From NCBI RefSeq assembly GCF_020510445.1, contig NZ_JAHBAG010000001.1, positions 3,944,501 to 4,008,500 of the forward strand: a stretch of 64,000 nt of DNA. Direction: 5' to 3'. Of the stretch, positions 1 through 10,243 are shown one piece after another. The DNA comes from Hydrogenophaga taeniospiralis (GTDB lineage Bacteria; Pseudomonadota; Gammaproteobacteria; Burkholderiales; Burkholderiaceae_C). Under the pieces are notes generated by a model. The model ran no database searches. It was given only the letters and a program-made list of their open reading frames with translations, and was not told the origin of the DNA. Position 1 is the stretch's first letter. Each line of letters opens with the position of its first letter. The translations under genes were made by a program, and so were the position numbers.

Positions 1-186
1 ACCGGCCAGCTGCAGTGCGCTGTAGGGCTTGAGGCCTTCGATCGGTGTGGTGGTGGACTTCTGGAAGAACAGGGGCACGATTTCAACCAGACCACCCACA
101 GCCACCACGAGCGTGATCAACACGATCATGAGGAAGTTGTTGGTCTCGATCCGTCCGTGGCCTTCGACTTTTTCGTTGTTTGCCAT
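1..186 (-). CDS. ccoO: cbb3-type cytochrome c oxidase subunit II, N-terminal part (CcoO)
   Basis: Only the first 62 codons are inside the window; the gene continues past position 1. The protein is the membrane-anchored mono-haem cytochrome c subunit that passes electrons to CcoN in the high-affinity cbb3 terminal oxidase. The visible part begins MANNEKVEGHGRIETNNF and runs into one hydrophobic anchor (about residues 18-36) followed by EIVPLFF, as in CcoO; the haem CXXCH lies beyond the edge. The ATG at 186 follows a GAGGAG ribosome site. It lies 11 bp downstream of ccoN, so it is clearly in the same operon. The identification rests on the short N-terminus plus the ccoN neighbour. Confidence 0.9.
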   Translation of the reverse strand, partial: MANNEKVEGHGRIETNNFLMIVLITLVVAVGGLVEIVPLFFQKSTTTPIEGLKPYSALQLAG

Positions 187-197
187 GTTTCTACTCC

Positions 198-1643
<1,446 letters not shown>

Positions 1644-1701
1644 ACAGAACTCCTCATAAATGTCGCTTGTTGGAGTGTCCTCACGGCACCCTCCATGCAC
1701 C

Positions 1702-1715
1702 TTGACTTAAGTCAA
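1702..1715 (-). promoter_or_regulatory. FNR/Anr-type box upstream of ccoN
   Basis: TTGACTTAAGTCAA is a perfect 14-bp palindrome that differs from the FNR/Anr consensus TTGAT-N4-ATCAA only at the two symmetric positions 5 and 10. Its centre is 65 bp before the ccoN start codon. Class II spacing (-41.5) would put the transcription start near 1667, with GACACT (1679-1674) as a weak -10. It physically overlaps the ccoS stop codon (1712-1714). Activation of ccoN by an FNR-family protein is inference from the match. Confidence 0.75.
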
Positions 1716-1849
1716 TCGCCCCGAAGAATGCGCTCGCCCTCACGTTCGATGTTGTCGAATTGCCCAGCCTGAAGTGCCCACCAAAAGACCCCGATGATGG
1801 CGAACACGAGCAACACCGAAATGGGGATCAGCAAATACAGAACATCCAT
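1712..1849 (-). CDS. ccoS: cbb3 oxidase maturation protein CcoS
   Basis: A 45-residue protein beginning MDVLYLLIPISVLLVFAII, with one transmembrane helix (about residues 4-24) followed by a short FWWALQAGQFDNIEREGERIL tail split across charged residues. This matches CcoS, which is needed to insert haem b and CuB into CcoN. The FWW-x-GQFDD-like motif after the helix is characteristic (here GQFDNIE). It lies between ccoI and ccoN as usual. The TGA stop falls inside the FNR box that should drive ccoN. The start ATG is at 1849; a good ribosome site is not obvious upstream, so coupling to ccoI (stop 43 bp away) may help. Confidence 0.9.
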   Translation of the reverse strand: MDVLYLLIPISVLLVFAIIGVFWWALQAGQFDNIEREGERILRGD

Positions 1850-1891
1850 GATGAACACCTTTATCAATCGAACGCGGTGAATACCGCGCCT

Positions 1892-4309
1892 TTATGCGGA
1901 TGAGCTCGCACCCACAGGGGTCACTGGGACGCCCGCTGTGGCTTTGGACGCCAAGCGCAACGCGTTGACGATCACCAGCAACGAACTACCAGCCATGCCG
2001 AGTCCGGCCAGCCAGGGAGGCATCCAGCCCACGAGCGCCAAGGGCACGCTCACCAGGTTGTAGACCGCGGCCCAGACGAGGTTCTGCCGCACGATGCGCA
2101 GCGTGGACCGGGCCTGACGCAATGTCAAGACCACGCCCATGACCTCCCCGCCCTGGATCACATAGTCCGACTGGGCTTGAGCCAAAGGCGCAGCGTGACC
2201 TAGCGCAAACGAGGTATTGGCTCGCGCCAGCACCGGGCCGTCGTTGAGACCATCGCCCACCATCGCCAGCTTCATGCCTTGCCCCTGCAAGGCCACCACT
2301 TCGACCAGCTTCTGCTCGGGCGAGGCGCCAGCGATCACGTGATCCACCCCCACGGCCCGTCCCACCTGCATGGCTGCGCTCTCGCGGTCGCCGGAAAGCA
2401 GCCAGGTGCGCACCCCCATGGCACGCAAAGCAGCGACCGCATCCCGGGCATCGGCGCGCAACCCCTCCTGCAACTCGAAAGTCGCCATCCAGCCCTGCTC
2501 GTCCGCCAGAAAGGCTCTGGGTGAATCGTCGGTCGAACGCTCGGCATGGCGTGCACCACAAAAAGCCGCCGAACCCAGCCGCACCCAGGGACCACTGGGA
2601 CGCCTTGCCTGCATGCCCTGCCCAGCAACCTCGGTCAGCTCCGTCAAGGACGGCACGTCTCCCGCTTGCTCCGCCGAAACCGCCTGTGCTATCGCGCGCG
2701 ATACCGGGTGCAGAGAGCCCGCGGCCAGCGCTCCGGCCAATGCCAGCGCCTGTTCCCGCCCCACGCCCTCACGTGTGCGCACATCCACCAGCACCAGCCG
2801 GTCATGCGTCAGCGTGCCCGTCTTGTCGAACACCACGGCGTTGATCTGGGCCAAGGCCTCGAATGCCTGCAGCCGCCGCACGAGAATGCCGCGCCGCGCC
2901 AGCGCACCGGCCGAGCTGAGCATGGCGGCGGGCGTGGCCAACGAGAGCGCGCACGGGCAGGTGACGATGAGCACGGCCACAGCCACCCCGAGCGCCTTGG
3001 TGTGATCGATCTGCCACCAGTAGAAACCGGCCAATGCGGCAGCGAGCAACACCAAGACCAGAAACGGCGCCGCGATGCGGTCGGCCAGCACGGCCAGACG
3101 GGGCTTTTCGGTAGACGCCCGCTCCATCAGCGCCACGATCTGCGCGAACCGGGTGTCGCGCCCCAGCCGGGCAATCCGCACCAACACCGGGCCACCCAGA
3201 TTGAAGCTGCCTGCCACCACGCCCTGCCCCTGCGCCCGCGTGACCGGGCGCGACTCGCCCGTCAACAAGGCCTCGTCCACCGTGGCCGACTCGCTCAAGA
3301 TGTCACCGTCGCCGGGGAAAGCCTGCCCTGCCTGCACACGCACCACGTCCCCGACGACCAGACGACGGAGCGACATGGTTTCAAAACCGCCTGCGGGCAT
3401 CTGCCGCTCGCACACTTCGGGCAGGCGGTTCATCAGGCTGTCGAGCGCGCCAGCCGTGCGGTCGCGCGCCTTGAGTTCCAGGTAACGCCCACCCAGCAGG
3501 AAAAACACGAACATGGTCAGCGAGTCGAACCAGACCTCATGACCCCAGACGCCGGAAGGATCGAAGGTGGCCGCGGAACTGGCCAGAAAGGTCACGAGAA
3601 TGCCGATCGACACCGGTGTGTCCATGCCGACCCTGCCTTGCCGCAGGTCGCGCCAGGCGCTGCTGAAAAAGGGACCACTGGCGAAAAACACCACCGGCAG
3701 ACTCAGCACCCAACTGGCCCAGCGCAGCAACTGGTCTATGTCGGCAGGGATTTCGCCCGGCTCGGTGATGTACGCCGGCCATGCGTACATCATGACCTGC
3801 ATGGCACAAAAGCCCGCCACGAACAAACGCCACAAGGCCTGACGCGTTTCACGCAGGCGCTCGCTGATGGACAGTGCCTGCTGCATCGGCAGCAGTCGGT
3901 ACCCGGTCTGGCCCACCGCTCGGGCCAGGCTCGATACCGTGGTCCGGGAAGGATCCCAGCGCAGCGTGAGCCGCCGCGTGGCTGCATGCACCTGTGCCCA
4001 CTCCACACCAGGCAGGTCCTGCAGCACGCACTCGACGGTGTCGGCACAGGCCGCGCAATACATGCCCTGCACCATCAACACCGATTCAGCGGTCGTTCGG
4101 CCCTCCACCTCGCTGAACTGCGTGAACTCCTGTTGCTCGACCGGATCGTCGAGCACGCCAAAGTCGTCGGTCACGGTGAGTGGCCCGCGATGGTCTCCCA
4201 GCCAACCTCGTGAACCAGACGCAAAGGGTTCTTCCTGAACGGCCTGGCCATCAGGATGCGGATCGGCGAGCAAAGACCCCACCGGCGGCGCGGTGGCGGC
4301 CTCGTTCAT
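1892..4309 (-). CDS. ccoI: Copper-translocating P1B-type ATPase for cbb3 assembly (CcoI/FixI)
   Basis: P1B-ATPase that moves copper across the inner membrane for the CuB centre of CcoN. The 805-residue product shows an HMA domain with C85-A-A-C88, the membrane ion motif C451-P-C453, the phosphorylation motif DKTGT at D495, and a C-terminal GDGLNDGPVLARA hinge motif. Sequence style and position beside ccoS/ccoN make FixI/CcoI the best call. The ATG at 4309 is preferred; an upstream TTG at 4327 adds six residues. The first 80 residues carry no cysteine pair, whereas many CcoI proteins have an extra cysteine-bearing domain before the HMA. An FNR box lies 35 bp upstream. Confidence 0.94.
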   Translation of the reverse strand: MNEAATAPPVGSLLADPHPDGQAVQEEPFASGSRGWLGDHRGPLTVTDDFGVLDDPVEQQEFTQFSEVEGRTTAESVLMVQGMYCAACADTVECVLQDLPGVEWAQVHAATRRLTLRWDPSRTTVSSLARAVGQTGYRLLPMQQALSISERLRETRQALWRLFVAGFCAMQVMMYAWPAYITEPGEIPADIDQLLRWASWVLSLPVVFFASGPFFSSAWRDLRQGRVGMDTPVSIGILVTFLASSAATFDPSGVWGHEVWFDSLTMFVFFLLGGRYLELKARDRTAGALDSLMNRLPEVCERQMPAGGFETMSLRRLVVGDVVRVQAGQAFPGDGDILSESATVDEALLTGESRPVTRAQGQGVVAGSFNLGGPVLVRIARLGRDTRFAQIVALMERASTEKPRLAVLADRIAAPFLVLVLLAAALAGFYWWQIDHTKALGVAVAVLIVTCPCALSLATPAAMLSSAGALARRGILVRRLQAFEALAQINAVVFDKTGTLTHDRLVLVDVRTREGVGREQALALAGALAAGSLHPVSRAIAQAVSAEQAGDVPSLTELTEVAGQGMQARRPSGPWVRLGSAAFCGARHAERSTDDSPRAFLADEQGWMATFELQEGLRADARDAVAALRAMGVRTWLLSGDRESAAMQVGRAVGVDHVIAGASPEQKLVEVVALQGQGMKLAMVGDGLNDGPVLARANTSFALGHAAPLAQAQSDYVIQGGEVMGVVLTLRQARSTLRIVRQNLVWAAVYNLVSVPLALVGWMPPWLAGLGMAGSSLLVIVNALRLASKATAGVPVTPVGASSSA

Positions 4310-4343
4310 GCCCCGAGGGTAGTTCAAGTGGCATTCCTCACGC

Positions 4344-4357
4344 TTGATTTAAGTCAA
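4344..4357. promoter_or_regulatory. FNR/Anr-type box between ccoI and the stress-protein gene
   Basis: TTGATTTAAGTCAA matches the FNR/Anr consensus TTGAT-N4-ATCAA at 9 of 10 defined positions. It lies in the 110-bp divergent gap. For the plus-strand stress gene, a centre at 4350.5 with class II spacing predicts a start near 4392 and fits TAGTCT at 4379-4384 as -10. For ccoI the same spacing lands at about 4309, the ATG itself, with TACCCT (4323-4318) as -10. Either or both genes could be targets. Confidence 0.78.
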
Positions 4358-4419
4358 CCGAAACCGGTCGCTCTTTGCTAGTCTATGGCTGTTCCAACAA
4401 TTGCCCGAGGAGATGCAGC

Positions 4420-4863
4420 ATGTACAAACGAATTTTGATCGCGACAGACGGCTCAAAACTCTCCCAACAAGCCGTTGAGCACGGCATCAATCTGGCTGAT
4501 CTGACGGGCGCAGAAGTGATCGCCCTCAAAGTGGTCCCGCGTTATCCGCAGACCTACTTTGAAGGGGGCGTGGCGCTCGCAGCGGCCGAAGTGGCCCGCA
4601 TCGAAAAGCAGTGGCTGGACGAGGCCATGGAGGCCGTCAACGCGGTGAAGGCGGCCGGTCAGTTGCGCGAAGTGAAGGTCAAGCCGATCACGGTGAAGTC
4701 CGACCTGATTGCCGAGGCCATCATCGCCGCGGCCAAGCGCAACAAGTGCGACCTGATCGTGATGGCCTCACATGGCCGCCGGGGCCTCAAGCGGTTGTTG
4801 CTCGGCAGCGAGACCCAGCAGGTACTGACCCACTCGCACATTCCGGTGCTCGTCCTGAGATGA
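4420..4863 (+). CDS. Universal stress protein, UspA family
   Basis: A single-domain 147-residue Usp with the typical first strand YKRILIATDGSKLSQQA and a C-terminal nucleotide-binding signature GSHGRRG-like (MASHGRRGLKRLLLGSETQ) ending in PVLVLR. Usp proteins of this form bind ATP and are induced on growth arrest or anaerobiosis. The ATG at 4420 follows GAGGAG; an upstream in-frame ATG at 4375 lies within the promoter region and is less likely. The gene is divergent from ccoI with an FNR box in the gap, so oxygen-limited expression is a reasonable inference. Which stress it protects against cannot be read from the sequence. Confidence 0.92.
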   Translation: MYKRILIATDGSKLSQQAVEHGINLADLTGAEVIALKVVPRYPQTYFEGGVALAAAEVARIEKQWLDEAMEAVNAVKAAGQLREVKVKPITVKSDLIAEAIIAAAKRNKCDLIVMASHGRRGLKRLLLGSETQQVLTHSHIPVLVLR

Positions 4864-4870
4864 CTCCCTT

Positions 4871-4894
4871 GCCAGGCCCACGGGTGGGCCTGGC
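4871..4894. terminator. Hairpin between convergent usp and matB
   Basis: GCCAGGCCCA-CGGG-TGGGCCTGGC, a perfect 10-bp stem with a 4-nt loop, starts 7 bp after the usp stop. There is no T-run on either side, so it is a terminator-like hairpin rather than a textbook intrinsic terminator. The remaining bases to the matB stop (5009) show nothing else. Confidence 0.6.
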
Positions 4895-5008
4895 ACCCAA
4901 GAATGCCATCGTTGCGGTGTGGCAAACCGCCTCTGCGCGCCCCTGTGCCTGGGACATGGCCTCCACCACTTGCACCCCCGGACCTCCCCCGTCGGTGGCG
5001 TGTGACCC

Positions 5009-6565
5009 TCAGCCCATGAACAGGGCCTTGTACCGTTCGCGCAGCAGGTTTTTCTGCACTTTGCCCATGGTGTTGCGCGGCAGTTCGTCCACCACAAAGC
5101 AGCGCTTGGGTATCTTGAAATTGGCCAGTTGCGCCTTGAGGCTGGCGATGAGCTGCTCGGGATCCACCCGACTGCCGGGCCGAGCAATCACCACCGCCAC
5201 CCCGACTTCACCGAAGTCCGGGTGTGGAACGCCGACCACCGCGCTCTCGGCCACGCCAGGCAAGCCGTTGATGAAACCCTCGATTTCGGCCGGGTAGACG
5301 TTGTAGCCCCCGGAAATGATGAGGTCCTTGCTGCGCCCGACGATGGTCAGGTAACCCTGCGCATCCACGCGCCCCACATCGCCCGTTTTGAAGAAACCAT
5401 CGGCCGTGAACTCTTCCGCGGTTTTTTCCGGCATGCGCCAATAGCCCTTGAACACATTGGGCCCGCGCACCTGGATCGCACCGGTCTCGCCCGCGGTCAA
5501 TGCATGCTCTGCGTCGTCCACCACACGCAAGTTCACGCCAGGCAGCGCAAACCCCACCGTGCCGCCACGCCGTTCGGCGAGCCCATCGTGGCGAAGATCG
5601 GCTTCGCAGGGGTTGGAAGTCAGCATGATGGTTTCGCTCATGCCATAGCGCTCCAGAATGGTGTGTCCGGTGCGCAGTTTCCAGGTGTCAAAGGTCTCGA
5701 TCAGCAACGGCGCCGAGCCCGAAATGAACAAACGCATGTGCGCCGCCTGCTGCCGGGTCAGCCCCGGCTCGGCCAGCAGACGCACATACAGCGTGGGGAC
5801 GCCCATGAACACGGTGGCGCGCGGCAACAACGACACCACGGTGGGGGCGTCAAAACGGTTGAGCCACAACATGGAGCTGCCGTTGATCAAGGCACCGTGC
5901 ACCGCCACGAACAGGCCGTGCACATGAAAGATCGGCAGGGCGTGGATCAGCACGTCGTCCGCTCGCCAGCACCAATAGTCGCGCAGCACGAGCGCGTTGC
6001 TGAGCATGTTGCCGTGCGTGAGCATGGCTCCTTTGCTGCGACCCGTGGTCCCACTGGTGTAGATGATGACCGCCAGATCGTCGGCCGCACAGACGGCGGG
6101 CTGGTGCACGGTGCTGTGGTGGGCCGCGCGCTCCAGCAGACTGCCGCCTCGCTCCTCGTCCAGGGTAAACACATGGCGCGTACCCGCCATGAAAGCGATC
6201 TTGGAGACCCAACCAAAATGGGCCGGACTGCACACCACCACCGCAGGCTCGGCGTTGCCAATGAAGTACTCGATTTCGGCACTTTGATAGGCGGTATTGA
6301 GCGGCAGAAAAACATACCCCGCACGCAGCGTGGCGAGGTACAGGATGAGCGCCTCGACCGATTTCTCGACCTGCCCGGCGATGCGCGCACCGGCCGGCAG
6401 CTCCAGCGAGGCCAGCAGGTTGGCCACCATGGCCGTGGCATGGTCCAGGTCGCGCCACGAGTAGCGCAGCGCTGGTCCCGCGCCACCCGCTGTTTCAATG
6501 GCACAGGCATCCAGGTCGGTCGGAAACGCCGCGCGCAGCGCGGCAAAAAGACTGTGGTTGCGCAT
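5009..6565 (-). CDS. matB: Malonyl-CoA synthetase-like acyl-CoA ligase (MatB)
   Basis: Adenylate-forming enzyme (518 residues) that ligates a short dicarboxylate, most likely malonate, to CoA. The AMP-binding P-loop YTSGTTGRSKGAMLTHGN lies near residue 170, the YGMSET motif near 310, and the C-terminal catalytic lysine motif LPRNTMGKVQKNLLR close to the end. Running similarity to MatB (for example QVEKS-EALILYLA and PLNTAYQ-AEIEYF) is strong; a methylmalonate or generic acyl specificity cannot be excluded. The ATG at 6565 is the only good start. It is 11 bp downstream of the enoyl-CoA hydratase gene and probably the last gene of the ilvD-lgt-hydratase-matB run. Confidence 0.88.
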   Translation of the reverse strand: MRNHSLFAALRAAFPTDLDACAIETAGGAGPALRYSWRDLDHATAMVANLLASLELPAGARIAGQVEKSVEALILYLATLRAGYVFLPLNTAYQSAEIEYFIGNAEPAVVVCSPAHFGWVSKIAFMAGTRHVFTLDEERGGSLLERAAHHSTVHQPAVCAADDLAVIIYTSGTTGRSKGAMLTHGNMLSNALVLRDYWCWRADDVLIHALPIFHVHGLFVAVHGALINGSSMLWLNRFDAPTVVSLLPRATVFMGVPTLYVRLLAEPGLTRQQAAHMRLFISGSAPLLIETFDTWKLRTGHTILERYGMSETIMLTSNPCEADLRHDGLAERRGGTVGFALPGVNLRVVDDAEHALTAGETGAIQVRGPNVFKGYWRMPEKTAEEFTADGFFKTGDVGRVDAQGYLTIVGRSKDLIISGGYNVYPAEIEGFINGLPGVAESAVVGVPHPDFGEVGVAVVIARPGSRVDPEQLIASLKAQLANFKIPKRCFVVDELPRNTMGKVQKNLLRERYKALFMG

Positions 6566-6576
6566 GAGAGTCGGTA

Positions 6577-7362
6577 TCAGAACTGGGGCGGCCGTTTGGC
6601 CAGGAAGGCAGATATGCCTTCGATGTGTTCGGCGCTGTCCGCATACCGGTAAGCACCCGCCAGCAGCGCGGCAGAAGAGTCAACGCCCTGCCCTCGCCCA
6701 CCGAGCGCGCGCAGTGTCTGCTTGTTCAGGCGCGCAGCCAGCGGACTCAGCCGGATCATGCCGTCGATCAAAGTGCGTATTTCCGTGTCCAAGGTGTCCA
6801 CGGGCAGTACCCGGTTGAGAAAACCACGGGCCTTCATCTCGGTTGCGGGCAACACGGCCGCGGCCAGCAGCATTTCGCGCGCGGTCAGCTCCCCGACCGC
6901 ATGGGCCACCAACTGGGCTTCACGCGGCGCCATGGGGAAGCCCAGTTTCGCGATCGGCGCACCAAAGCGCGCGGATTCGCTGGCCACGCGCAGGTCGCAA
7001 CAACTGGCGATCTCCAGGCCCGCCCCCATGCAGTTGCCAGCGATCTGCGCCACGACAGGCAGGTCGCAATCCAGCATGGCGCTCAACCCACCCCAGACGT
7101 CGTCCTCGTGAAACGCTCTGAGCGCCGCTTCGTCAAAGCGGAAATCCGGGTACTCCGAAATATCTCCGCCCGCGCAGAAATGCCCCTCGTGGCCTTGCAC
7201 CAGCACGCAGCGCACGGTTTCACTGAGCGCCAGTTCTTCAAAGACCCGGCGCAGTTCGCGCCACATGGGCCGCGACATGGCGTTGAACTTGCCCGGGTGG
7301 CACAGCGTGACACGGGCCAGCCCGCCGTCGATCCGGGAATCGACCCGGCCAGAGGGACTCAC
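6577..7362 (-). CDS. Enoyl-CoA hydratase/isomerase family protein
   Basis: Crotonase-fold protein of 261 residues. Visible crotonase features are the oxyanion-hole region [14 protein letters not shown] (about residues 55-70) and [21 protein letters not shown] with a glutamate in the second active-site segment (about 105-125). The exact acyl-CoA substrate is not clear. I chose a GTG start at 7362: an AGGAG site lies 7 bp upstream, and the GTG overlaps the lgt TGA stop (GTGA), implying translational coupling. Adjacent MatB suggests a role in short or branched acyl-CoA metabolism, but that is inference. Confidence 0.88.
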   Translation of the reverse strand: MSPSGRVDSRIDGGLARVTLCHPGKFNAMSRPMWRELRRVFEELALSETVRCVLVQGHEGHFCAGGDISEYPDFRFDEAALRAFHEDDVWGGLSAMLDCDLPVVAQIAGNCMGAGLEIASCCDLRVASESARFGAPIAKLGFPMAPREAQLVAHAVGELTAREMLLAAAVLPATEMKARGFLNRVLPVDTLDTEIRTLIDGMIRLSPLAARLNKQTLRALGGRGQGVDSSAALLAGAYRYADSAEHIEGISAFLAKRPPQF

Positions 7363-8186
7363 AAGGACGCTCCTGCGCCCGCACCCCCACGCCGACCGAA
7401 CCACCACCACATGAACGCACCTGCCAGAATCATGGGCACGCACAGCCATTGGCCCATGCTCATGCCCAGCGACAGCAAGCCGAGGTGGGCATCGGGCTCG
7501 CGGAAAAACTCGGCGATAAAACGGAACACCCCGTAGCCGAGCAAGAACACCGCCGACACCTGCCCGCGCGCGCGCTCCCTGCGCGCATAGAACCAAAGCA
7601 ACACGAACAGCAGCAAACCTTCCAGCAGGAACTGGTAGACCTGCGAGGGGTGGCGCGGCAGATCGCCCGCGCCGCGGAACACCATGCCCCATGGCAGGGA
7701 CGGGTCGGCCACACGACCCCAGAGCTCACCGTTGATGAAGTTGCCCAGCCGCCCGGCGGCCAGGCCCGTGGGCACGCAGGGCGCCACGAAGTCCATCACC
7801 TGCATGAACGGCCGCTGGCGGCTGTGGGCGTACCAGACCATGGCCGCCATCACGCCCAGCAGACCCCCATGAAAGCTCATGCCGCCCTGCCAGACCGCGA
7901 ACACCTCCAGCGGATGCGCCAGGTAGTACGCGGGTTTGTAGAACAGGCAATACCCGATGCGCCCCCCGAGCACCACACCCATCACACCCAGGAACAGGAT
8001 GTCTTCGGTGTCGCGCCGGGTCCAGGGCGAGGGCTGGCGCACGGAGGCAAAGGGCTCGTGGCGCAACCGCGCATTGGCCAAGAGCATGAACAGGCCGAAG
8101 GCCGCGAGGTAGGTCAGTCCGTACCAGTGGATGGCCAGCGGCCCCAGCTGCAGAGCGACCGGATCGATTTGAGGATGGATCAACAT
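7359..8186 (-). CDS. lgt: Prolipoprotein diacylglyceryl transferase (Lgt)
   Basis: Inner-membrane enzyme that transfers diacylglycerol from phosphatidylglycerol to the lipobox cysteine of prolipoproteins. The 275-residue product is polytopic (about seven helices) and carries the family signature [14 protein letters not shown] near residue 145-160, HWYGLTYL near the start, and [12 protein letters not shown] with the conserved histidine region after it. The ATG at 8186 gives the usual N-terminus [12 protein letters not shown]; a TTG seven codons upstream is possible. It follows ilvD by 45 bp and overlaps the hydratase start by 4 bp. Confidence 0.96.
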   Translation of the reverse strand: MLIHPQIDPVALQLGPLAIHWYGLTYLAAFGLFMLLANARLRHEPFASVRQPSPWTRRDTEDILFLGVMGVVLGGRIGYCLFYKPAYYLAHPLEVFAVWQGGMSFHGGLLGVMAAMVWYAHSRQRPFMQVMDFVAPCVPTGLAAGRLGNFINGELWGRVADPSLPWGMVFRGAGDLPRHPSQVYQFLLEGLLLFVLLWFYARRERARGQVSAVFLLGYGVFRFIAEFFREPDAHLGLLSLGMSMGQWLCVPMILAGAFMWWWFGRRGGAGAGASL

Positions 8187-8231
8187 GGTCAGCGATTGTG
8201 CACGCAAGCCCTACCGACCCGACCCCGCGCG

Positions 8232-10079
8232 TCAGTCGCCGAGCAGCGAGAGGTCGCGCACGGCGCCCTTGTCGGCCGACATGGCGAGCAAGGCATAGGC
8301 CTTGAGCGCTGCGGACACCTTGCGCTTGCGGGGCAATGCGGGTTTCCAGCCCCTGGCGTCCTGTTCGCTACGGCGCTGTGCCAGCTCATCGTCGGACACC
8401 AGCACGTTGATGCTGCGGTTGGGAATATCGATGCGGATGCGATCGCCGTTGCGCACCAGGCCGATAGCGCCACCCGCCGCGGCTTCCGGAGAGCAGTGGC
8501 CGATCGACAGGCCCGAGGTGCCACCAGAGAAGCGGCCATCGGTCAGCAACGCGCAGGCCTTGCCCAGGCCCTTGGACTTGATGTACGAGGTCGGGTAGAG
8601 CATTTCCTGCATGCCCGGGCCGCCCTTGGGGCCTTCGTAGCGCACGATCACCACGTCGCCGGCTTTGACCTTGTCGTCCAGGATGTTGGCGACCGCCTCG
8701 TCCTGAGACTCGGTCACGTGGGCCGTGCCCTCAAACACCAGCAGCGCGTCGTCCACGCCGGCGGTTTTCACCACGCAGCCATTGAGCGCGATGTTGCCCA
8801 CCAGAACGGCCAGCCCGCCTTCTTGCGAGAAGGCATGCGCCCCCGAACGGATGCAACCTTCGGCGCGGTCGGTGTCCAGACTGGGCCAGCGCGTGGACTG
8901 GCTGAACGCCACCTGGCTGGGCACACCGGCCGGACCGGCCCGGTAAAAGGTCTGCACCTCGGCGCTCGGGTTGCGCGCGATGTCCCACTGGTCCAGCGCG
9001 TCCTTCATGGTCCGGGCGTGCACCGTGGGCACATCGGTGTGCAGCTTACCGGCGCGATCCAGTTCACCCAGGATGGCCATGATGCCGCCCGCGCGGTGCA
9101 CGTCTTCGATGTGGTACTTGTTGGTGTTCGGTGCCACCTTGCACAGCTGCGGCACGACGCGCGAGAGGCGGTCGATGTCCTTCATGGTGAAATCGATTTC
9201 GGCTTCCTGGGCGATCGCCAGCAGGTGCAGGATGGTGTTGGTCGAACCACCCATCGCGATGTCCAGCGTGATGGCGTTCTCGAAGGCCTTGAAACCCATG
9301 GAACGCGGCAGCACGGATGCATCGTCCTGCTCGTAGTAGCGGCGGCAGAGTTCAACCGCCAGGCGACCGGCACGTTTGAAAAGCTGCTCGCGGTCGGCGT
9401 GGGTCGCCACCACCGTGCCGTTGCCCGGCAGCGAGAGTCCCAGCGCCTCGGTCAGGCAGTTCATGGAATTGGCGGTGAACATGCCCGAGCAGGAACCGCA
9501 GGTCGGGCAGGCGGAGCGCTCCACCTCGGCCAGGTCGGCATCCGACACCTTGACGTCGGCGGCCATCACCATGGCATCGATCAGATCGAGCTTCTTGATC
9601 TCGATGCTGCCCGCCAGGCGGGTCTTGCCCGCTTCCATCGGACCGCCCGAGACGAACACCACGGGAATGTTCAGGCGCATCGCGGCCATCAGCATCCCCG
9701 GGGTGATCTTGTCGCAGTTGGAAATGCAGACCAGCGCATCGGCGCAGTGCGCGTTGACCATGTACTCGACCGAGTCGGCAATGATGTCGCGGCTGGGCAG
9801 CGAATACAGCATGCCGTCGTGCCCCATGGCGATGCCGTCGTCCACCGCGATGGTGTTGAACTCCTTGGCCACGCCCCCGGCGGCCTCGATCTCACGCGCC
9901 ACGAGCTGGCCCAGGTCCTTCAGGTGCACGTGGCCGGGCACGAACTGGGTGAAGGAATTGGCGATGGCGATGATGGGCTTGTCGAAGTCGCCGTCCTTCA
10001 TGCCGGTGGCACGCCACAGCGAGCGGGCGCCCGCCATGTTGCGGCCGGCGGTGGAGGTCTTGGAACGGTATGCGGGCAT
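8232..10079 (-). CDS. ilvD: Dihydroxy-acid dehydratase, long (E. coli-like) form
   Basis: Fe-S dehydratase of branched-chain amino-acid synthesis, converting 2,3-dihydroxy-isovalerate and -methylvalerate to the 2-oxo acids. At 615 residues it matches the long E. coli IlvD class. Cluster and active-site motifs are visible: [29 protein letters not shown], and the late [14 protein letters not shown] with PEAA. The ATG at 10079 gives [19 protein letters not shown], the usual N-terminus. It is divergent from a second, shorter IlvD-like gene across a 164-bp gap. The run ilvD-lgt-hydratase-matB is closely spaced and probably co-transcribed. Confidence 0.96.
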   Translation of the reverse strand: MPAYRSKTSTAGRNMAGARSLWRATGMKDGDFDKPIIAIANSFTQFVPGHVHLKDLGQLVAREIEAAGGVAKEFNTIAVDDGIAMGHDGMLYSLPSRDIIADSVEYMVNAHCADALVCISNCDKITPGMLMAAMRLNIPVVFVSGGPMEAGKTRLAGSIEIKKLDLIDAMVMAADVKVSDADLAEVERSACPTCGSCSGMFTANSMNCLTEALGLSLPGNGTVVATHADREQLFKRAGRLAVELCRRYYEQDDASVLPRSMGFKAFENAITLDIAMGGSTNTILHLLAIAQEAEIDFTMKDIDRLSRVVPQLCKVAPNTNKYHIEDVHRAGGIMAILGELDRAGKLHTDVPTVHARTMKDALDQWDIARNPSAEVQTFYRAGPAGVPSQVAFSQSTRWPSLDTDRAEGCIRSGAHAFSQEGGLAVLVGNIALNGCVVKTAGVDDALLVFEGTAHVTESQDEAVANILDDKVKAGDVVIVRYEGPKGGPGMQEMLYPTSYIKSKGLGKACALLTDGRFSGGTSGLSIGHCSPEAAAGGAIGLVRNGDRIRIDIPNRSINVLVSDDELAQRRSEQDARGWKPALPRKRKVSAALKAYALLAMSADKGAVRDLSLLGD

Positions 10080-10243
10080 GGTGGTTTTTCGTCTGGGGGA
10101 ATTCGGGGACAGGAAAAATCGCGTCTTCGATTATCTCCCACGGGCCAGGGGTGATTGCCCCGTGGGCTATAAGCGAAGCTTGCCCAGCCGACGCCCCGCA
10201 ACGGCCCGGCGCGGCCGAACCAGCCCACCCACGGAGACACCCC

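Noticed and set aside
10080..10243. Leader peptide or attenuator for the divergent ilvD genes
   Set aside because: No short ORF rich in Leu/Ile/Val codons with a ribosome site and terminator hairpin could be found in the 164-bp gap.
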